A stretch of DNA of 64,000 nucleotides from Fusibacter_C sp942493125 (GTDB lineage: Bacteria; Bacillota; Clostridia; Peptostreptococcales; Acidaminobacteraceae): the NCBI GenBank assembly GCA_942493125.1, contig OW818667.1, forward strand, positions 682,001 through 746,000. The letters run 5' to 3'. The position numbers and the translations under genes were made by a program. Below are positions 1 through 9,064 of the stretch, one piece after another (the stretch's first letter is position 1; each line of letters begins with the position of its first letter). The notes under the pieces were generated by a model. The model was not told the origin of the DNA, made no database searches, and saw only the letters and a program-made list of their open reading frames with translations.

Positions 1-512
1 GTCTCGATGATGGTAAAATCGCCTTCTAAAATATCTAGGATTTTACCTTCTACGCCATATGGCACCATCACTTTATGTTCGATGATCGTTGACTCTTTTA
101 CGGTTCCAATGACATCGCCGCTCATGACCACATCGCCCACACGCACGGTTGGTTTAAATGGCCACTTCTTTACGCGGTCCAGTTTATGGACATCGATGCC
201 GCGCGTGATATGGTCGCCCACTTGTTCTCTTATGACTTCAAGTGGTCTTTGAATCCCATCAAAAATCGATCCGATAAGTCCAGGTGCAAGCTCGACACTT
301 AACGGTTCACCCGTTGTAAATACAGGTTCACCCGGTCCGAGTCCCGAAGTTTCCTCATAGACTTGTATGGATATTTGTTCTCCTCTTATTTCAATGATCT
401 CGCCGATCAGTTTTTTTTCACTGACTCTGACGACATCGTACATTCTGGCATTTGATAGGCCCACAGCGACAACAAGCGGACCTGATACTTTGATTATTTT
501 TCCATCATCCAA
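1..512 (-). CDS. ntpA: V-type ATP synthase subunit A, N-terminal part (runs off the left edge)
   Basis: This is the catalytic nucleotide-binding subunit of a V/A-type ATPase, in the cytoplasmic V1 head. About 170 N-terminal residues are visible. They include the beta-barrel start with GKIIKVSGPLVVAVGLSNAR, then GEIIEIRGEQISIQVYEETSG and PGLIGSIFDGIQRPL, all typical of subunit A. The P-loop lies outside the window. The start is a TTG at 510-512, placed 8 nt after AGAAGG, because no ATG fits. It begins 4 bp after the subunit F stop, so it is the seventh gene of the operon and B and D probably follow beyond the window. Identity is certain; only the start codon is inferred. Confidence 0.95.
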   Translation of the reverse strand, partial: MDDGKIIKVSGPLVVAVGLSNARMYDVVRVSEKKLIGEIIEIRGEQISIQVYEETSGLGPGEPVFTTGEPLSVELAPGLIGSIFDGIQRPLEVIREQVGDHITRGIDVHKLDRVKKWPFKPTVRVGDVVMSGDVIGTVKESTIIEHKVMVPYGVEGKILDILEGDFTIIE

Positions 513-516
513 GCGC

Positions 517-840
517 TTAACCTTCTTTCCCGAATAGGATATCTGCACCAATGGCCTTTTCAACATTTTTCTTTATGCCTGCCATGCCTAGCCCGGTTGA
601 GCCCAAATTGTCAGGTACTAAGATAATGGTTGGGATGACCTTTTCCTTGAATTCATTTAAGGTTTCATCCATGTCAATAGCCAATCGCTCCGTTAAAAAT
701 ATGACTGCGTATGCTTCATTTGCCAATCTGAGTATTATTTTATGCGCCTCATGATAATCAGAGGCTGGAAATATCGAGATGCCAATGGCTTTGAACCCCA
801 TGATGGAATCTCTATCGCCAACGATGGCAATTTTATACAT
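517..840 (-). CDS. ntpF: V-type ATP synthase subunit F
   Basis: This is the small central-stalk subunit of the V-ATPase, 107 residues, close to the usual 100-110. It begins MYKIAIVGDRDSIMGFKAIG and contains the family patterns VIFLTERLA and PTIILVPDN. A longer frame opens at 897, but those extra residues are unlike the family and overlap subunit C. The ATG at 840 follows GGGTG by 6 nt and overlaps the last codons of subunit C by 8 bp, which suggests translational coupling. It sits between C and A, the standard order for Enterococcus/Clostridium-type ntp operons. Confidence 0.93.
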   Translation of the reverse strand: MYKIAIVGDRDSIMGFKAIGISIFPASDYHEAHKIILRLANEAYAVIFLTERLAIDMDETLNEFKEKVIPTIILVPDNLGSTGLGMAGIKKNVEKAIGADILFGKEG

Positions 841-1834
841 AAACATCACCCAATCTTTCTTTGATTGCATCTGTTGAAATAGTGTTGATTTTACCAACCA
901 TGATCATCCTTATGAGCTTTGCTTCATTTTCAACGGCCAAAATATAGCCAATTAAAGGCTCAACCCCAAAGGCGACATATTTAGCCTGTTTGACCTTTTC
1001 GAAAAAAAACGCTTCGGCCAACTGCTCATATTTGATGAGGTTAGTAATGTTGCCAAAATCTTCAATCGCTTCTTCTAAAAACGCTTCGTAGCCATAAATC
1101 GTCAGTTTGCCTGGCAAAGCACTGAGTGCTTCGTCATAAGCTTCTTCATAAAACGCAAGATTCAAATGACCGTTGTCTATAATGAAATCCTTTAGTACCT
1201 CTTTATCATAAGATGATGCTTTGATGCGAATCAACGTCTTAATGTTAATGAGGTCAATCTGGGTCTTGACGAGTTCGCGTATATATCCACTTTTATTTTT
1301 TTCAGAGAGTGTGATCATGGCGTCGTACAATCCCTTATCGAGCAAGAGATCAATCCAAAGTGGGTTTTTATCCTGTTCAATTCGACTGTTTATTTCGCGT
1401 AAACGCATGGCAATCTCAGGATTCAAAGCGTCATAATTGCCGCTCTCCACCATTTCTGACAGCTCCGAAACCGGCCTAGTGCCTAAATCCACAAACAGAT
1501 GTTGATTTGAAGCATTTAGAAATTTATCTTTTAACAAAACTTTTAGATTGTGCACATCGTACTTCAAATAGAGTAGTCCAATCAGCGTCAAATCAGGCGC
1601 ATTGGCTTCTATATACGCTTTGACACGGCGCTGTTCCAAAAAAATCAGCTGTTCGAAATCACGATAGTCTTTTATGTCACTCATGAGCTCCGAATAGCGC
1701 GTTTCCGCTAAGACTTTAAAAGCTTCTTCTGCAGTCTTACTAGTTAACATGCGATCGATGCTGTTTTTATCGAGAAGTTGATTTTCAAGTACCTTAGTCC
1801 TTGAAGTCGAATATAAATACCGATTGTCAAACAC
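833..1834 (-). CDS. ntpC: V-type ATP synthase subunit C
   Basis: This 333-residue protein is the V-ATPase C subunit (d-like), the socket that joins the central stalk to the membrane rotor. It is mostly alpha-helical, as expected, with YLYSTSRTKVLENQLL at the N-terminus, LIGLLYLKYDVHNLKVLLK near 105-125 and VGVEPLIGY-like FGVEPLIGYILAVENEAKLI near 295. The length matches the family. The start is a GTG at 1834 about 10 nt after GGGGAGG. It lies 22 bp downstream of subunit E and overlaps F. Assignment rests on sequence pattern and operon position. Confidence 0.92.
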   Translation of the reverse strand: MFDNRYLYSTSRTKVLENQLLDKNSIDRMLTSKTAEEAFKVLAETRYSELMSDIKDYRDFEQLIFLEQRRVKAYIEANAPDLTLIGLLYLKYDVHNLKVLLKDKFLNASNQHLFVDLGTRPVSELSEMVESGNYDALNPEIAMRLREINSRIEQDKNPLWIDLLLDKGLYDAMITLSEKNKSGYIRELVKTQIDLINIKTLIRIKASSYDKEVLKDFIIDNGHLNLAFYEEAYDEALSALPGKLTIYGYEAFLEEAIEDFGNITNLIKYEQLAEAFFFEKVKQAKYVAFGVEPLIGYILAVENEAKLIRMIMVGKINTISTDAIKERLGDVYV

Positions 1835-1855
1835 GAATTTGCGGCCTCCCCTCGT

Positions 1856-2455
1856 TTAATCAAACAGCACTTTTACGATGCTAGGTTCCAACGTCTCTCT
1901 AGCTTGATTGACAAGTGATTCTATCGAATGGTTCATCACATACTGATCCGTCTTCAAGATAAAGCCGCCTTTTATATCTGCTGCTTCATCAGATAAACGG
2001 AGTTGGTTCACACGGCCAAGTCTACCCAGTTCCTGATTGGCCGCACGGATGATCTGCTCTGCAACCTGCACTTTATCACGCGAAGAAAAAATCACTTCTT
2101 CAGACCCTGTAACCACTGATTTTATCAACTTGCCTATAAGCATATCGATATAAGACGAAGGTTCCATTTCTTGTATAGATAAGAGCGCCATTTCAAACAC
2201 TTGATCAATTTGCTCTTGTTTGCATTTGAGTAGGGCATTTCTTTTTTCAAGCTCTGTATTGGATTCAATCGTCAACTTCAGTTTCTCTGAGTCAATTTTG
2301 AATTGATGCTCAAATTGCTTTATATGGTCTTGCGAAATCTTTTCTGTTTGCTTTTCAATCTCGCGAATTTTTGTTTTAGCATCCTCTAAAATGGACGTTG
2401 CACGTTCTTTGCCGTCCTGTAGGATTTTATCTGTCATATTTTTAATTCCGTCCAT
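1856..2455 (-). CDS. ntpE: V-type ATP synthase subunit E
   Basis: This 199-residue protein is the peripheral-stalk subunit E. Its N-terminal ~95 residues form a charged helix rich in Lys/Glu/Asp that would pair with subunit H as a coiled coil. The C-terminal globular part holds the family-like GGFILKTDQYVMNHSIESLV segment, close to the GGFxLxxGxxxxNxSxxxLI pattern of E subunits. AGGTGA stands 5 nt before the ATG. It is located 48 bp after subunit K and 22 bp before subunit C. Confidence 0.9.
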   Translation of the reverse strand: MDGIKNMTDKILQDGKERATSILEDAKTKIREIEKQTEKISQDHIKQFEHQFKIDSEKLKLTIESNTELEKRNALLKCKQEQIDQVFEMALLSIQEMEPSSYIDMLIGKLIKSVVTGSEEVIFSSRDKVQVAEQIIRAANQELGRLGRVNQLRLSDEAADIKGGFILKTDQYVMNHSIESLVNQARETLEPSIVKVLFD

Positions 2456-2503
2456 AGTTTCACCTGCTATGAATCCTTATTTTTAATCATGTAATTTCCA
2501 TCC

Positions 2504-2989
2504 TTATAATTTGACGCCACTGAGCATCAAAAACGAAGCAAGAAGCGACAAAACGGCATACGTTTCTACCATTGCGGCAAAAACCATACCTTTTGCAAGC
2601 TCTTCAGGCCTCTTAGCTACGATGAGACAACCCGCTGAAGCCGCTTTTCCTTGATAAATTGCTGACGTAAATCCTACGATAGCAATCGGTAAACAAGCGA
2701 CAAAAATCATGATGCCTTGGAATAAGCTCAGCTCAACTAATGTGCCGAAAACGCCAATTTTCTGCCATACTAAAAAACCGATCAAAAGGCCATAAATGCC
2801 TTGAGTCCCTGGTAACGCTTGGAGTAAAAGCGTCTTACCAAAATTGCTCGGGTTTTCTGTTACCACGCCAGCAGCGGTTACACCTGTTAAACCGACCCCA
2901 ATAACAGACCCCCATCCTGCCATGCCCACAGCGAGTGCCGAACCAAGAAATGCCAAAATCAAACCGCCATTGTCAGTCATAAATTCCAT
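2504..2989 (-). CDS. ntpK: V-type ATP synthase subunit K (rotor proteolipid), sodium type
   Basis: This is the membrane rotor subunit that carries the translocated ion. It has 161 residues, the double-hairpin size with four membrane helices. Residues T62 and Q63 (in PGTQGIYG), Q113 (in YQGKAA) and the ion-binding E142 (in AAMVETYA) match by position the Thr/Gln/Gln/Glu sodium site described for Enterococcus hirae NtpK. From that I infer sodium rather than proton pumping. The start is the ATG at 2989, 7 nt after GGAGG; an upstream in-frame extension reads into a tandem repeat and is not expected to be translated. Confidence 0.93.
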   Translation of the reverse strand: MEFMTDNGGLILAFLGSALAVGMAGWGSVIGVGLTGVTAAGVVTENPSNFGKTLLLQALPGTQGIYGLLIGFLVWQKIGVFGTLVELSLFQGIMIFVACLPIAIVGFTSAIYQGKAASAGCLIVAKRPEELAKGMVFAAMVETYAVLSLLASFLMLSGVKL

Positions 2990-3010
2990 TTTGTTGCCTC
3001 CTTGTTTTAG

Positions 3011-3096
3011 TTTGCTCATATAGTTTGCTCATATTGTTAGCTTATATCGTTTGCTTATATCGTTTGCTTATATCGTTTGCTTATATCGTTTGCTAT
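3011..3096 (-). repeat. 13-bp tandem repeat between ntpI and ntpK
   Basis: Six full units plus a partial seventh of a 13-bp repeat lie between the ntpI stop (3097) and the ntpK ribosome site. On the plus strand the unit is TTTGCTTATATCG; units at 3050-3062, 3063-3075 and 3076-3088 are identical, while those at 3011, 3024 and 3037 have one to three changes. The array places more than 100 bp between two otherwise tightly packed operon genes. Confidence 0.9.
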
Positions 3097-5052
3097 TTAC
3101 TTTTTTGAGTTTATTGTAAAGTCTCCAGATGGTTCTATATTGATAAATTTGGTCCTAACCCTAAATGGATTGTATTTGATGCCTTCACCTTCATAGAACT
3201 TGCTAAAAAATTCGACATACTGAAGTCGTGAAGAATGTACGTACGCACCCAATGTGTTGATGGCGATATTAAACGTATGTCCGATGATTAAAACGATAAT
3301 CATAAAAAAGTATCCAATAATGCTGCCGTCCAGCATAAACGCCATTGAGTTGATGACCGTGCCAATAACACCCGTCGCCAGTCCGAGGGCAAACAGTCTA
3401 AGATATGATAGCGCATCTCCCAAGAATCCCGTTATGTTGTACAAACTGAGAATGCCAGACATCAGCTTCATCAAAATATTGCTTTTCCGTCTCCCTTGAG
3501 TCAATACCAACGACAAGGCAAATCCAATGGTCGCATATTTGTTAAAAGGCGCCAAATCGGGTAGGAACATGCTCATGATACTTAAGATAAAAAGCACCCA
3601 TAAGCCTTGGTCCAAAATCGCATCCAGTATATAGCCGCGCCTAATATTCATGTAAGCTTGCATGCCAAATCCAACAAATAGATGGATGATCCCAAACGCG
3701 ATACACATGGCAATCATTTTAAAAGGGTCTTTGAGTGGGTCAAATAAAATTGGAGATACTGGAATCATACCACCCAAATAACCGCCAAACATCATGCCCC
3801 AAAATGCAGTGGACACCCCACCAAGGCAAAGAACACCTAAAATCTTTTGGAAATTGCCTTCTGGCTTTAGCTTGATCAGTATAATTGCTGTTATCGAAAT
3901 CAATATCAAGCCATAGACAAAATCACTCACCATGATGCCAAAGAAAATGACGAAAAATGGCATCATCATGGCATTTGGGTCTATGCCTCTCGAATCTGGC
4001 GTCGAATATTGCTCTGTGATAAATTCTAGTGGACGCGCATATCGATGGTTTTTTAATAGCGTTGGACTCATTTCATTTTTATCGGTTTCGTGAAAAAAAA
4101 TTTCGATATTAGGGGTTATCTCATAGAGACGTTTATTGAGCTCCGCCATGAGCGCCACTGGAATCCACGCACCGATCACAAACGTCTCCTTCGATTTAAG
4201 AAAACTTTTTGTTACATCAGATTTATCCGTTTCAACTGTCAAAATATCGTAATACGTTTCAATCAACTCTGTGTGCTTAGTAAGTGCCTTCGCTTCCTTC
4301 GTTAAATCCGTTCTCGTCTGAACCAAATTTTTTAATGCGTCATGCGTTGCGTCTATATTGGCCTTTGCAGTCCCTGTCATGTCGCCAAATGATATTTTAT
4401 TGAATCCATACTGCTTTAATAGTTTGCTCAATGCTTCATGCCCCTGTTTCAGGCAGGCAAATAAAAAATATACATTGTCTCCTTCTTCACCGACTCTCAG
4501 TACAGATATATCATGAGGTTCGTTTTCGACTGCCTCATAAAAGTTCGCTTCGTGTCGTTTTGCGATAACGCCCGCCTCTATATGAACATTTTTTGTATCT
4601 TTTACATCTTCAAGGCGTTCCTCAAATGTAATCCATGGCATCAAAAAACTGATAGTGGTTTGATATTTCGTCTCTTTACTTTTCAAATCACTCATGGCTT
4701 TATCTATTTTTAATATCGCATCATAGATTGAAACAAGCTGCGTTCGGTCATTTAGATAGCCCTGAATCAACTCTCGATTCATTGTGCGCTTTTGATAGGA
4801 CCGACTTTTAAAACGCTCACCCTGTCTCTTTAAGAACTCTATCATATAATTGACTTTTATCAGATCCTCATTCATCCATTGAAGCCCAGCCTCGTCATCC
4901 TTTTGATCGATTGACTCAAGCCCATGCAAATCATCTGATGCTTTGAAATCGGTTATGTGAAGCACACCGAATTCTTGTAAACTTTGCATAATTTGAGGCT
5001 TATTTTGTAATAATGCGACGATAGTCGCTTTCTTCATCTCAACAATTGCCAT
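3097..5052 (-). CDS. ntpI: V-type ATP synthase subunit I (membrane stator a-subunit)
   Basis: This 651-residue protein is the membrane stator that forms the ion half-channels against the NtpK ring. The first ~330 residues are soluble and helical; the rest holds about seven to eight membrane segments. FFGIMVSDFVYGLI, FWGMMFGGYLGGMI and DALSYLRLFALGLATGVIG are typical of the family. The last contains the essential Arg of the ion channel. The ATG follows the subunit H stop with no gap. Length and domain order are normal. Confidence 0.95.
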   Translation of the reverse strand: MAIVEMKKATIVALLQNKPQIMQSLQEFGVLHITDFKASDDLHGLESIDQKDDEAGLQWMNEDLIKVNYMIEFLKRQGERFKSRSYQKRTMNRELIQGYLNDRTQLVSIYDAILKIDKAMSDLKSKETKYQTTISFLMPWITFEERLEDVKDTKNVHIEAGVIAKRHEANFYEAVENEPHDISVLRVGEEGDNVYFLFACLKQGHEALSKLLKQYGFNKISFGDMTGTAKANIDATHDALKNLVQTRTDLTKEAKALTKHTELIETYYDILTVETDKSDVTKSFLKSKETFVIGAWIPVALMAELNKRLYEITPNIEIFFHETDKNEMSPTLLKNHRYARPLEFITEQYSTPDSRGIDPNAMMMPFFVIFFGIMVSDFVYGLILISITAIILIKLKPEGNFQKILGVLCLGGVSTAFWGMMFGGYLGGMIPVSPILFDPLKDPFKMIAMCIAFGIIHLFVGFGMQAYMNIRRGYILDAILDQGLWVLFILSIMSMFLPDLAPFNKYATIGFALSLVLTQGRRKSNILMKLMSGILSLYNITGFLGDALSYLRLFALGLATGVIGTVINSMAFMLDGSIIGYFFMIIVLIIGHTFNIAINTLGAYVHSSRLQYVEFFSKFYEGEGIKYNPFRVRTKFINIEPSGDFTINSKK

Positions 5053-5364
5053 TTAATTCACGATCCTCTCAACCACCAACTGTACAGCTGCGCTCAATTT
5101 AAGATCAGCACGAATTTTTATTTCATCTGTCAAAAGCCTTACTTTTTCAAGATTTTGTTTTGCCTTAGATTCTTCCTCACTTCTCACTGCCTTCAATTGC
5201 ATTTTGTTATGTTCGAGCATTTCTTCCATCATTTCCTTGAGCCTTTTCTCTGAATCTGCCAATGCTTTCTTAATGCTTTCTTCAGCAGATATTTCAGCAT
5301 CTTCAACCATTTTTTTTGCCTTCTCTTCTGCCTGAATGATGTCTTTTAATCCTTCAATTGGCAT
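5053..5364 (-). CDS. ntpH: V-type ATP synthase subunit H/G (peripheral stalk)
   Basis: This 103-residue protein is almost entirely charged alpha-helix (KAKKMVEDAEISAEESIKKA and similar), the pattern of the V-ATPase G/H subunit, which pairs with subunit E in the peripheral stalk. It is the first gene of the operon; AAGGTGG stands just upstream of the ATG. On the minus strand TATACT (5400-5405) could be its -10 box, but no good -35 stands above it, so the promoter is not settled. The sequence alone is low complexity; the operon position makes the call. Confidence 0.85.
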   Translation of the reverse strand: MPIEGLKDIIQAEEKAKKMVEDAEISAEESIKKALADSEKRLKEMMEEMLEHNKMQLKAVRSEEESKAKQNLEKVRLLTDEIKIRADLKLSAAVQLVVERIVN

Positions 5365-5566
5365 GTACTCACCACCTTCCGAACATTTATTACTTCGACA
5401 GTATAATTCTATCCTTTTTATTAATAATTATTCATAATAATATGATGTATATTTTTCGTTTGACAAGCGGTTATTTCAGCATGTTATCGCTTTTGATATA
5501 ATGTTATAATGGTCTTGTCATACAACACACGTTCATTATTAAAGACTTACAACTTGGGGGTATACG

Positions 5567-6451
5567 ATGAAAGGGTTTCATTTTTTCTTATTGACTTTAC
5601 TTTCTGCCATTTGGGGCGGATCATTTATCTTTATGAGGGTTCTCGCTCCGATTTTTGGCGCGACAGGTACAGCATGTCTGCGTTTAACGATTGCAGCACT
5701 TTTTTTGATCGTATATTTTAAGATCATTCATTATAAAATACACCTTCGAAGAGATTGGAAAATCTTATGTATCATAGGCATCCTCAACTCGGCGATACCG
5801 TTTACGCTTTATTCCTATGCCGCACTGCATATCCCTGCTTCTTTATCAGTTATCATAAATAGCACATCGCCAATGTTTGGGATGCTCTTTGCAGCATTGA
5901 TTTTAAAAGAGCACATGAACACCCGTAAAGTGAGTGGCCTCATCCTCGGAATTATCGGCGTCACTTTGATCAGTGGGAGCAAATCGCTCGATGCCACAAT
6001 GGAATCTTATCTTGCCATGGCAGCGTGCGTCCTTGCTGCATTTTGTTATGGTCTTTCAGGAGCAATCATCAAAAAATATGCGAAGCACGTTGAACCAAAG
6101 GCGATGGCCGGTGGCAGTCAACTGTTCGCAGGGTTATCACTCATGCCCTTTTTACTCACTTCTACACCAAGCGAGCCAATCACATCGACTATAGCCATCA
6201 CGGTCGTCACTTTTGCCATTCTGTGCTCTGCAGTTGCTTATTTAATCTATTATTATTTAATGAAAGAAATTGGGCCAACAAAAACACTTACTGTCACTTT
6301 TTTGATGCCCGTCTTTGGCATTCTTTGGGGATACCTATTGCTTAAAGAAGCTCTATACCCTCAGATGCTTCTAGGAATGTCGGTCATATTGCTAGGCACC
6401 TATCTTGTGACGAGTGTTGGTAGAAAAAAGTCAATTCACCCCCCCTCTTAA
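5567..6451 (+). CDS. DMT-superfamily (EamA) transporter
   Basis: This 294-residue inner-membrane protein has ten predicted membrane helices made of two EamA repeats. The first repeat starts FFLLTLLSAIWGGSFIFMRV; the second ends FLMPVFGILWGYLLLKEAL. Members of this family export metabolites or amino acids; the substrate cannot be told from sequence. GGGGG stands 8 nt before the ATG. TATAAT boxes at 5497-5502 and 5505-5510 lie upstream. The stop overlaps the stop of the convergent trkH gene by 4 bp, leaving no room for a terminator. Confidence 0.88.
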   Translation: MKGFHFFLLTLLSAIWGGSFIFMRVLAPIFGATGTACLRLTIAALFLIVYFKIIHYKIHLRRDWKILCIIGILNSAIPFTLYSYAALHIPASLSVIINSTSPMFGMLFAALILKEHMNTRKVSGLILGIIGVTLISGSKSLDATMESYLAMAACVLAAFCYGLSGAIIKKYAKHVEPKAMAGGSQLFAGLSLMPFLLTSTPSEPITSTIAITVVTFAILCSAVAYLIYYYLMKEIGPTKTLTVTFLMPVFGILWGYLLLKEALYPQMLLGMSVILLGTYLVTSVGRKKSIHPPS

Positions 6452-7959
6452 AGGCGTAATGTCTGACGCATTTTTCTTATTTTATTCATAAGCAATGTCG
6501 CACCAGAATGTATTCCAATAAATACGATAAATATTTCCAATCTTCCAAGTATCATACCAAGCATCATGACGATAAGTGACGCATTGTTCGTATCTGGTGT
6601 CGTGATGCCTATTGACAAGCCCACGGTGCCTAGTGCTGAAGCAAATTCAAACATCGCATCTATAAGGGTTGTGTTGGCGGTTATTGATAACACTAACACG
6701 CCTGATATAAATAGGAGCATATAAAACGTTATAAAACCCATAGTGTCTTCAACAAGATCTTTATCAATCGATACTTTGCCTTGTGCTTTGTAATAAAACG
6801 GCGCGGTCACTTTTCTCATGGGACTGATGCGTTTGAGAAAATTTACTTGAGCGGTTCTAAGTAAGATGTACACTCTGGTTAACTTTAAGCCACCTGCTGT
6901 TGATCCGATACCGCCACCGATTAGCATCAAAATAATCATGAGACCCATAGAAAAAGGCGGCCAATCTATATAAGAAACGGTTGAATATCCCGTTGTTGAC
7001 AATGCGGACACGACGTTAAAAATGGCAACTCTTATACTGAATCCTAAATTTCTATATAATTCATAAAATAACGAATAACTGACTAGCGTTGAAAAGACAA
7101 TAATTATGAGCCACATAAAACGCACTTCACTAATTTTTGTAACCAGTTTGAATTTTCGCTTCATCAAAAGCAGAAGTACTGCAAAGTTTGTAGTACCAAT
7201 GATCATGAGTATAATTGTCAATGCTTCTATTCCTAGACTGTTGTATGCACCAATACTGTTGATCTCAGTCGAAAAACCACCCGTTGATAATGCTGACATA
7301 GCGTGGAGTAAGCTATCGAGAACAGGCATCCCCAGCAGTATATACAGTGCGGTACCAACGCCTAACAATGATACAAACATAAAGAAAGTGATTCTTGCTG
7401 TCTTTTTTAAATTTGGCATCAACTTGTCTGGATGCCCTTCCGCACTGAACAAGTTCATCGCCTGCTTGCCTTGAATGAACATCACCATAACCATGACAAA
7501 GCCTAATCCGCCACAAAACTGCATAAAACTTCTATGAAATAGAAAAATAGCTGGCGTTGTATCCACATTCATAACCGATAAACCCGTTGTCGTCCAACCA
7601 CTTACCGCTTCAAACAGTGCTTGTACAAAGTTGAGTTGACCTGAAATTACAAATGGAATCGCACCGGCGATGAATCCATAGATCCAAGCAAATAAAACAG
7701 TTAGCTGACTATGCTGCATCATCTTCATCCATTGCGTTTCATTATCGTCCTTTTTTAAAAGAATGCATAATAAACTTCCTAAGATTATAGAACCCAATGA
7801 AGGCATTAAAAATGAGTCCGTATAAATAATTTCTTCTGGATAAAATGGCAATACCAGAATCGGAATTCCGATAAGGATACCAATCATCAAAATCAGCTTT
7901 CCAAAATTGTTCGATTCTCTAAAAAACACATGGGTTGTCGAGTAAGCTTTTGTAATCAT
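6448..7959 (-). CDS. trkH: TrkH/KtrB-family potassium uptake channel protein
   Basis: This is the membrane subunit of a Trk/Ktr potassium uptake system, 503 residues. It has the four pore-loop repeats of the family: SGWTTTGLSV, SALSTGGFST, SALSTTGYST and SALGTVGLSIG, each with the selectivity-filter Gly. GGGIGSTAGGLKLTR follows the third repeat and is typical of TrkH. The ATG overlaps the trkA stop as ATGA, so it is translationally coupled to its regulatory subunit. Confidence 0.95.
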   Translation of the reverse strand: MITKAYSTTHVFFRESNNFGKLILMIGILIGIPILVLPFYPEEIIYTDSFLMPSLGSIILGSLLCILLKKDDNETQWMKMMQHSQLTVLFAWIYGFIAGAIPFVISGQLNFVQALFEAVSGWTTTGLSVMNVDTTPAIFLFHRSFMQFCGGLGFVMVMVMFIQGKQAMNLFSAEGHPDKLMPNLKKTARITFFMFVSLLGVGTALYILLGMPVLDSLLHAMSALSTGGFSTEINSIGAYNSLGIEALTIILMIIGTTNFAVLLLLMKRKFKLVTKISEVRFMWLIIIVFSTLVSYSLFYELYRNLGFSIRVAIFNVVSALSTTGYSTVSYIDWPPFSMGLMIILMLIGGGIGSTAGGLKLTRVYILLRTAQVNFLKRISPMRKVTAPFYYKAQGKVSIDKDLVEDTMGFITFYMLLFISGVLVLSITANTTLIDAMFEFASALGTVGLSIGITTPDTNNASLIVMMLGMILGRLEIFIVFIGIHSGATLLMNKIRKMRQTLRL

Positions 7960-8624
7960 ATTTTACCTGTCAGCTCCTTTATTGCTGTGAGTTCTTGGTC
8001 ATTTGATGAAATGAGAATCAACTTATCTCCGATCAGTATTCGCGTATCGCCTCTAGGGATTAAGCTCGTTTCACCTCGAATGATACAGCCTATTATCACT
8101 TCTTTAGGCAATTTTATTTCCCACAGTTTTTTACCAACAGAAGGCGATTCTTTCAGTATTGGCACTTCTGCAATACCGATTCTCCCTTCTCCAGTTGTGA
8201 TTTTTGTGGCAATGCCTTCGTAGAATGCCTGTTGCTCAATGACGTTTGTTATGGCATTCACTTCACAGATGACTGAATCGACACCCATTTTGTAGAAAAA
8301 TTCAGTCTTTAGCGGGTCATTGAGTACAGAAAATGTCTTTTTAACGTTATACTTTTTCTTACATAACTCGCAGATCATCAAATTGTCTTCATCTTTGGAA
8401 GTGAGTGAAATCACAAGATCTGCATCCTGAACATTTGCATCTTCCAGAATAAAAGGCTTCGTCTCATCACCATACAGGACATTGATCGATTCATTTTCAG
8501 CTAATATTTTACATTTTTCTAAATCATGGTAGATGATCGTTACATGGAAGCCTTTATTTAATAAAGAATGTGCAAGCGAACGTGCACGATTAAAACTACC
8601 GATTAAAACTGCATGCTTTTTCAT
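7956..8624 (-). CDS. trkA: TrkA-type potassium channel regulator (RCK_N + RCK_C)
   Basis: This 222-residue cytoplasmic protein gates the TrkH channel. The N-terminal Rossmann domain (1-135) begins HAVLIGSFNRARSLAHSLL; the usual GxGxxG is changed to GSFNRA, so nucleotide binding may be weakened. DADLVISLTSKDEDNLMIC matches the family. The C-terminal ~80 residues form an RCK_C domain ending GDKLILISS. It follows a second RCK-N gene by 23 bp and overlaps trkH. Confidence 0.92.
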   Translation of the reverse strand: MKKHAVLIGSFNRARSLAHSLLNKGFHVTIIYHDLEKCKILAENESINVLYGDETKPFILEDANVQDADLVISLTSKDEDNLMICELCKKKYNVKKTFSVLNDPLKTEFFYKMGVDSVICEVNAITNVIEQQAFYEGIATKITTGEGRIGIAEVPILKESPSVGKKLWEIKLPKEVIIGCIIRGETSLIPRGDTRILIGDKLILISSNDQELTAIKELTGKI

Positions 8625-8647
8625 TGGATTCTCCTTATGCGATTTTC

Positions 8648-9064
8648 TTAGCTATTAATCAACATCTTAATTCTATCTTTTAAGAGAATGAGCGGGCTTA
8701 CCGTTTCAATGCCTTGATTCTCATAAACGAAGGTGCGTTCTGGATCATACACCCTCGTTATAACTTGGTCCACACGGTACAATTCTTTTGATATTTGCGA
8801 CACCATAATATTCGTGTTATCGCTATTTGTAACGACGATCAGGGTGCTAGCCTTCTCTATTTCAGCTTTCTTCAAGATATTTAGATCCGTTGCATCACCG
8901 ATCAAAGTGAGTCCACCATATGATGGTGACAATTTTCGAAACGAATTTTTATCACGATCAATCACGATAACATCTCGATTTTGTTCAGATAGTTCATTGG
9001 CTAAACTAGCCCCTAATCTGCCACAACCGATAATGATCGTATACGTTTTATTAAATTGCTTCAT
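8648..9064 (-). CDS. RCK_N-only TrkA-like protein
   Basis: This 138-residue protein has only the NAD-binding RCK_N domain. It shows an intact Rossmann motif (IIIGCGRLGASLANEL), the acidic residue at the end of strand 2 (VIVIDRD) and the TLIGDATD and STLIVVTNSDNTN segments. The RCK_C ligand domain is absent and nothing coding for one follows. The next gene is a two-domain TrkA with a degenerate nucleotide motif, so the two may act as unequal partners. The ATG at 9064 follows GGAGG by 7 nt and overlaps the TPR gene by 14 bp. Confidence 0.88.
   Translation of the reverse strand: MKQFNKTYTIIIGCGRLGASLANELSEQNRDVIVIDRDKNSFRKLSPSYGGLTLIGDATDLNILKKAEIEKASTLIVVTNSDNTNIMVSQISKELYRVDQVITRVYDPERTFVYENQGIETVSPLILLKDRIKMLINS

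Noticed and set aside
5460..5510. TTGACA (5460-5465) with TATAAT (5497-5502 or 5505-5510) as the DMT promoter
   Set aside because: The spacing is over 30 bp. The -10 boxes may be real but with a different -35, so no promoter was listed.
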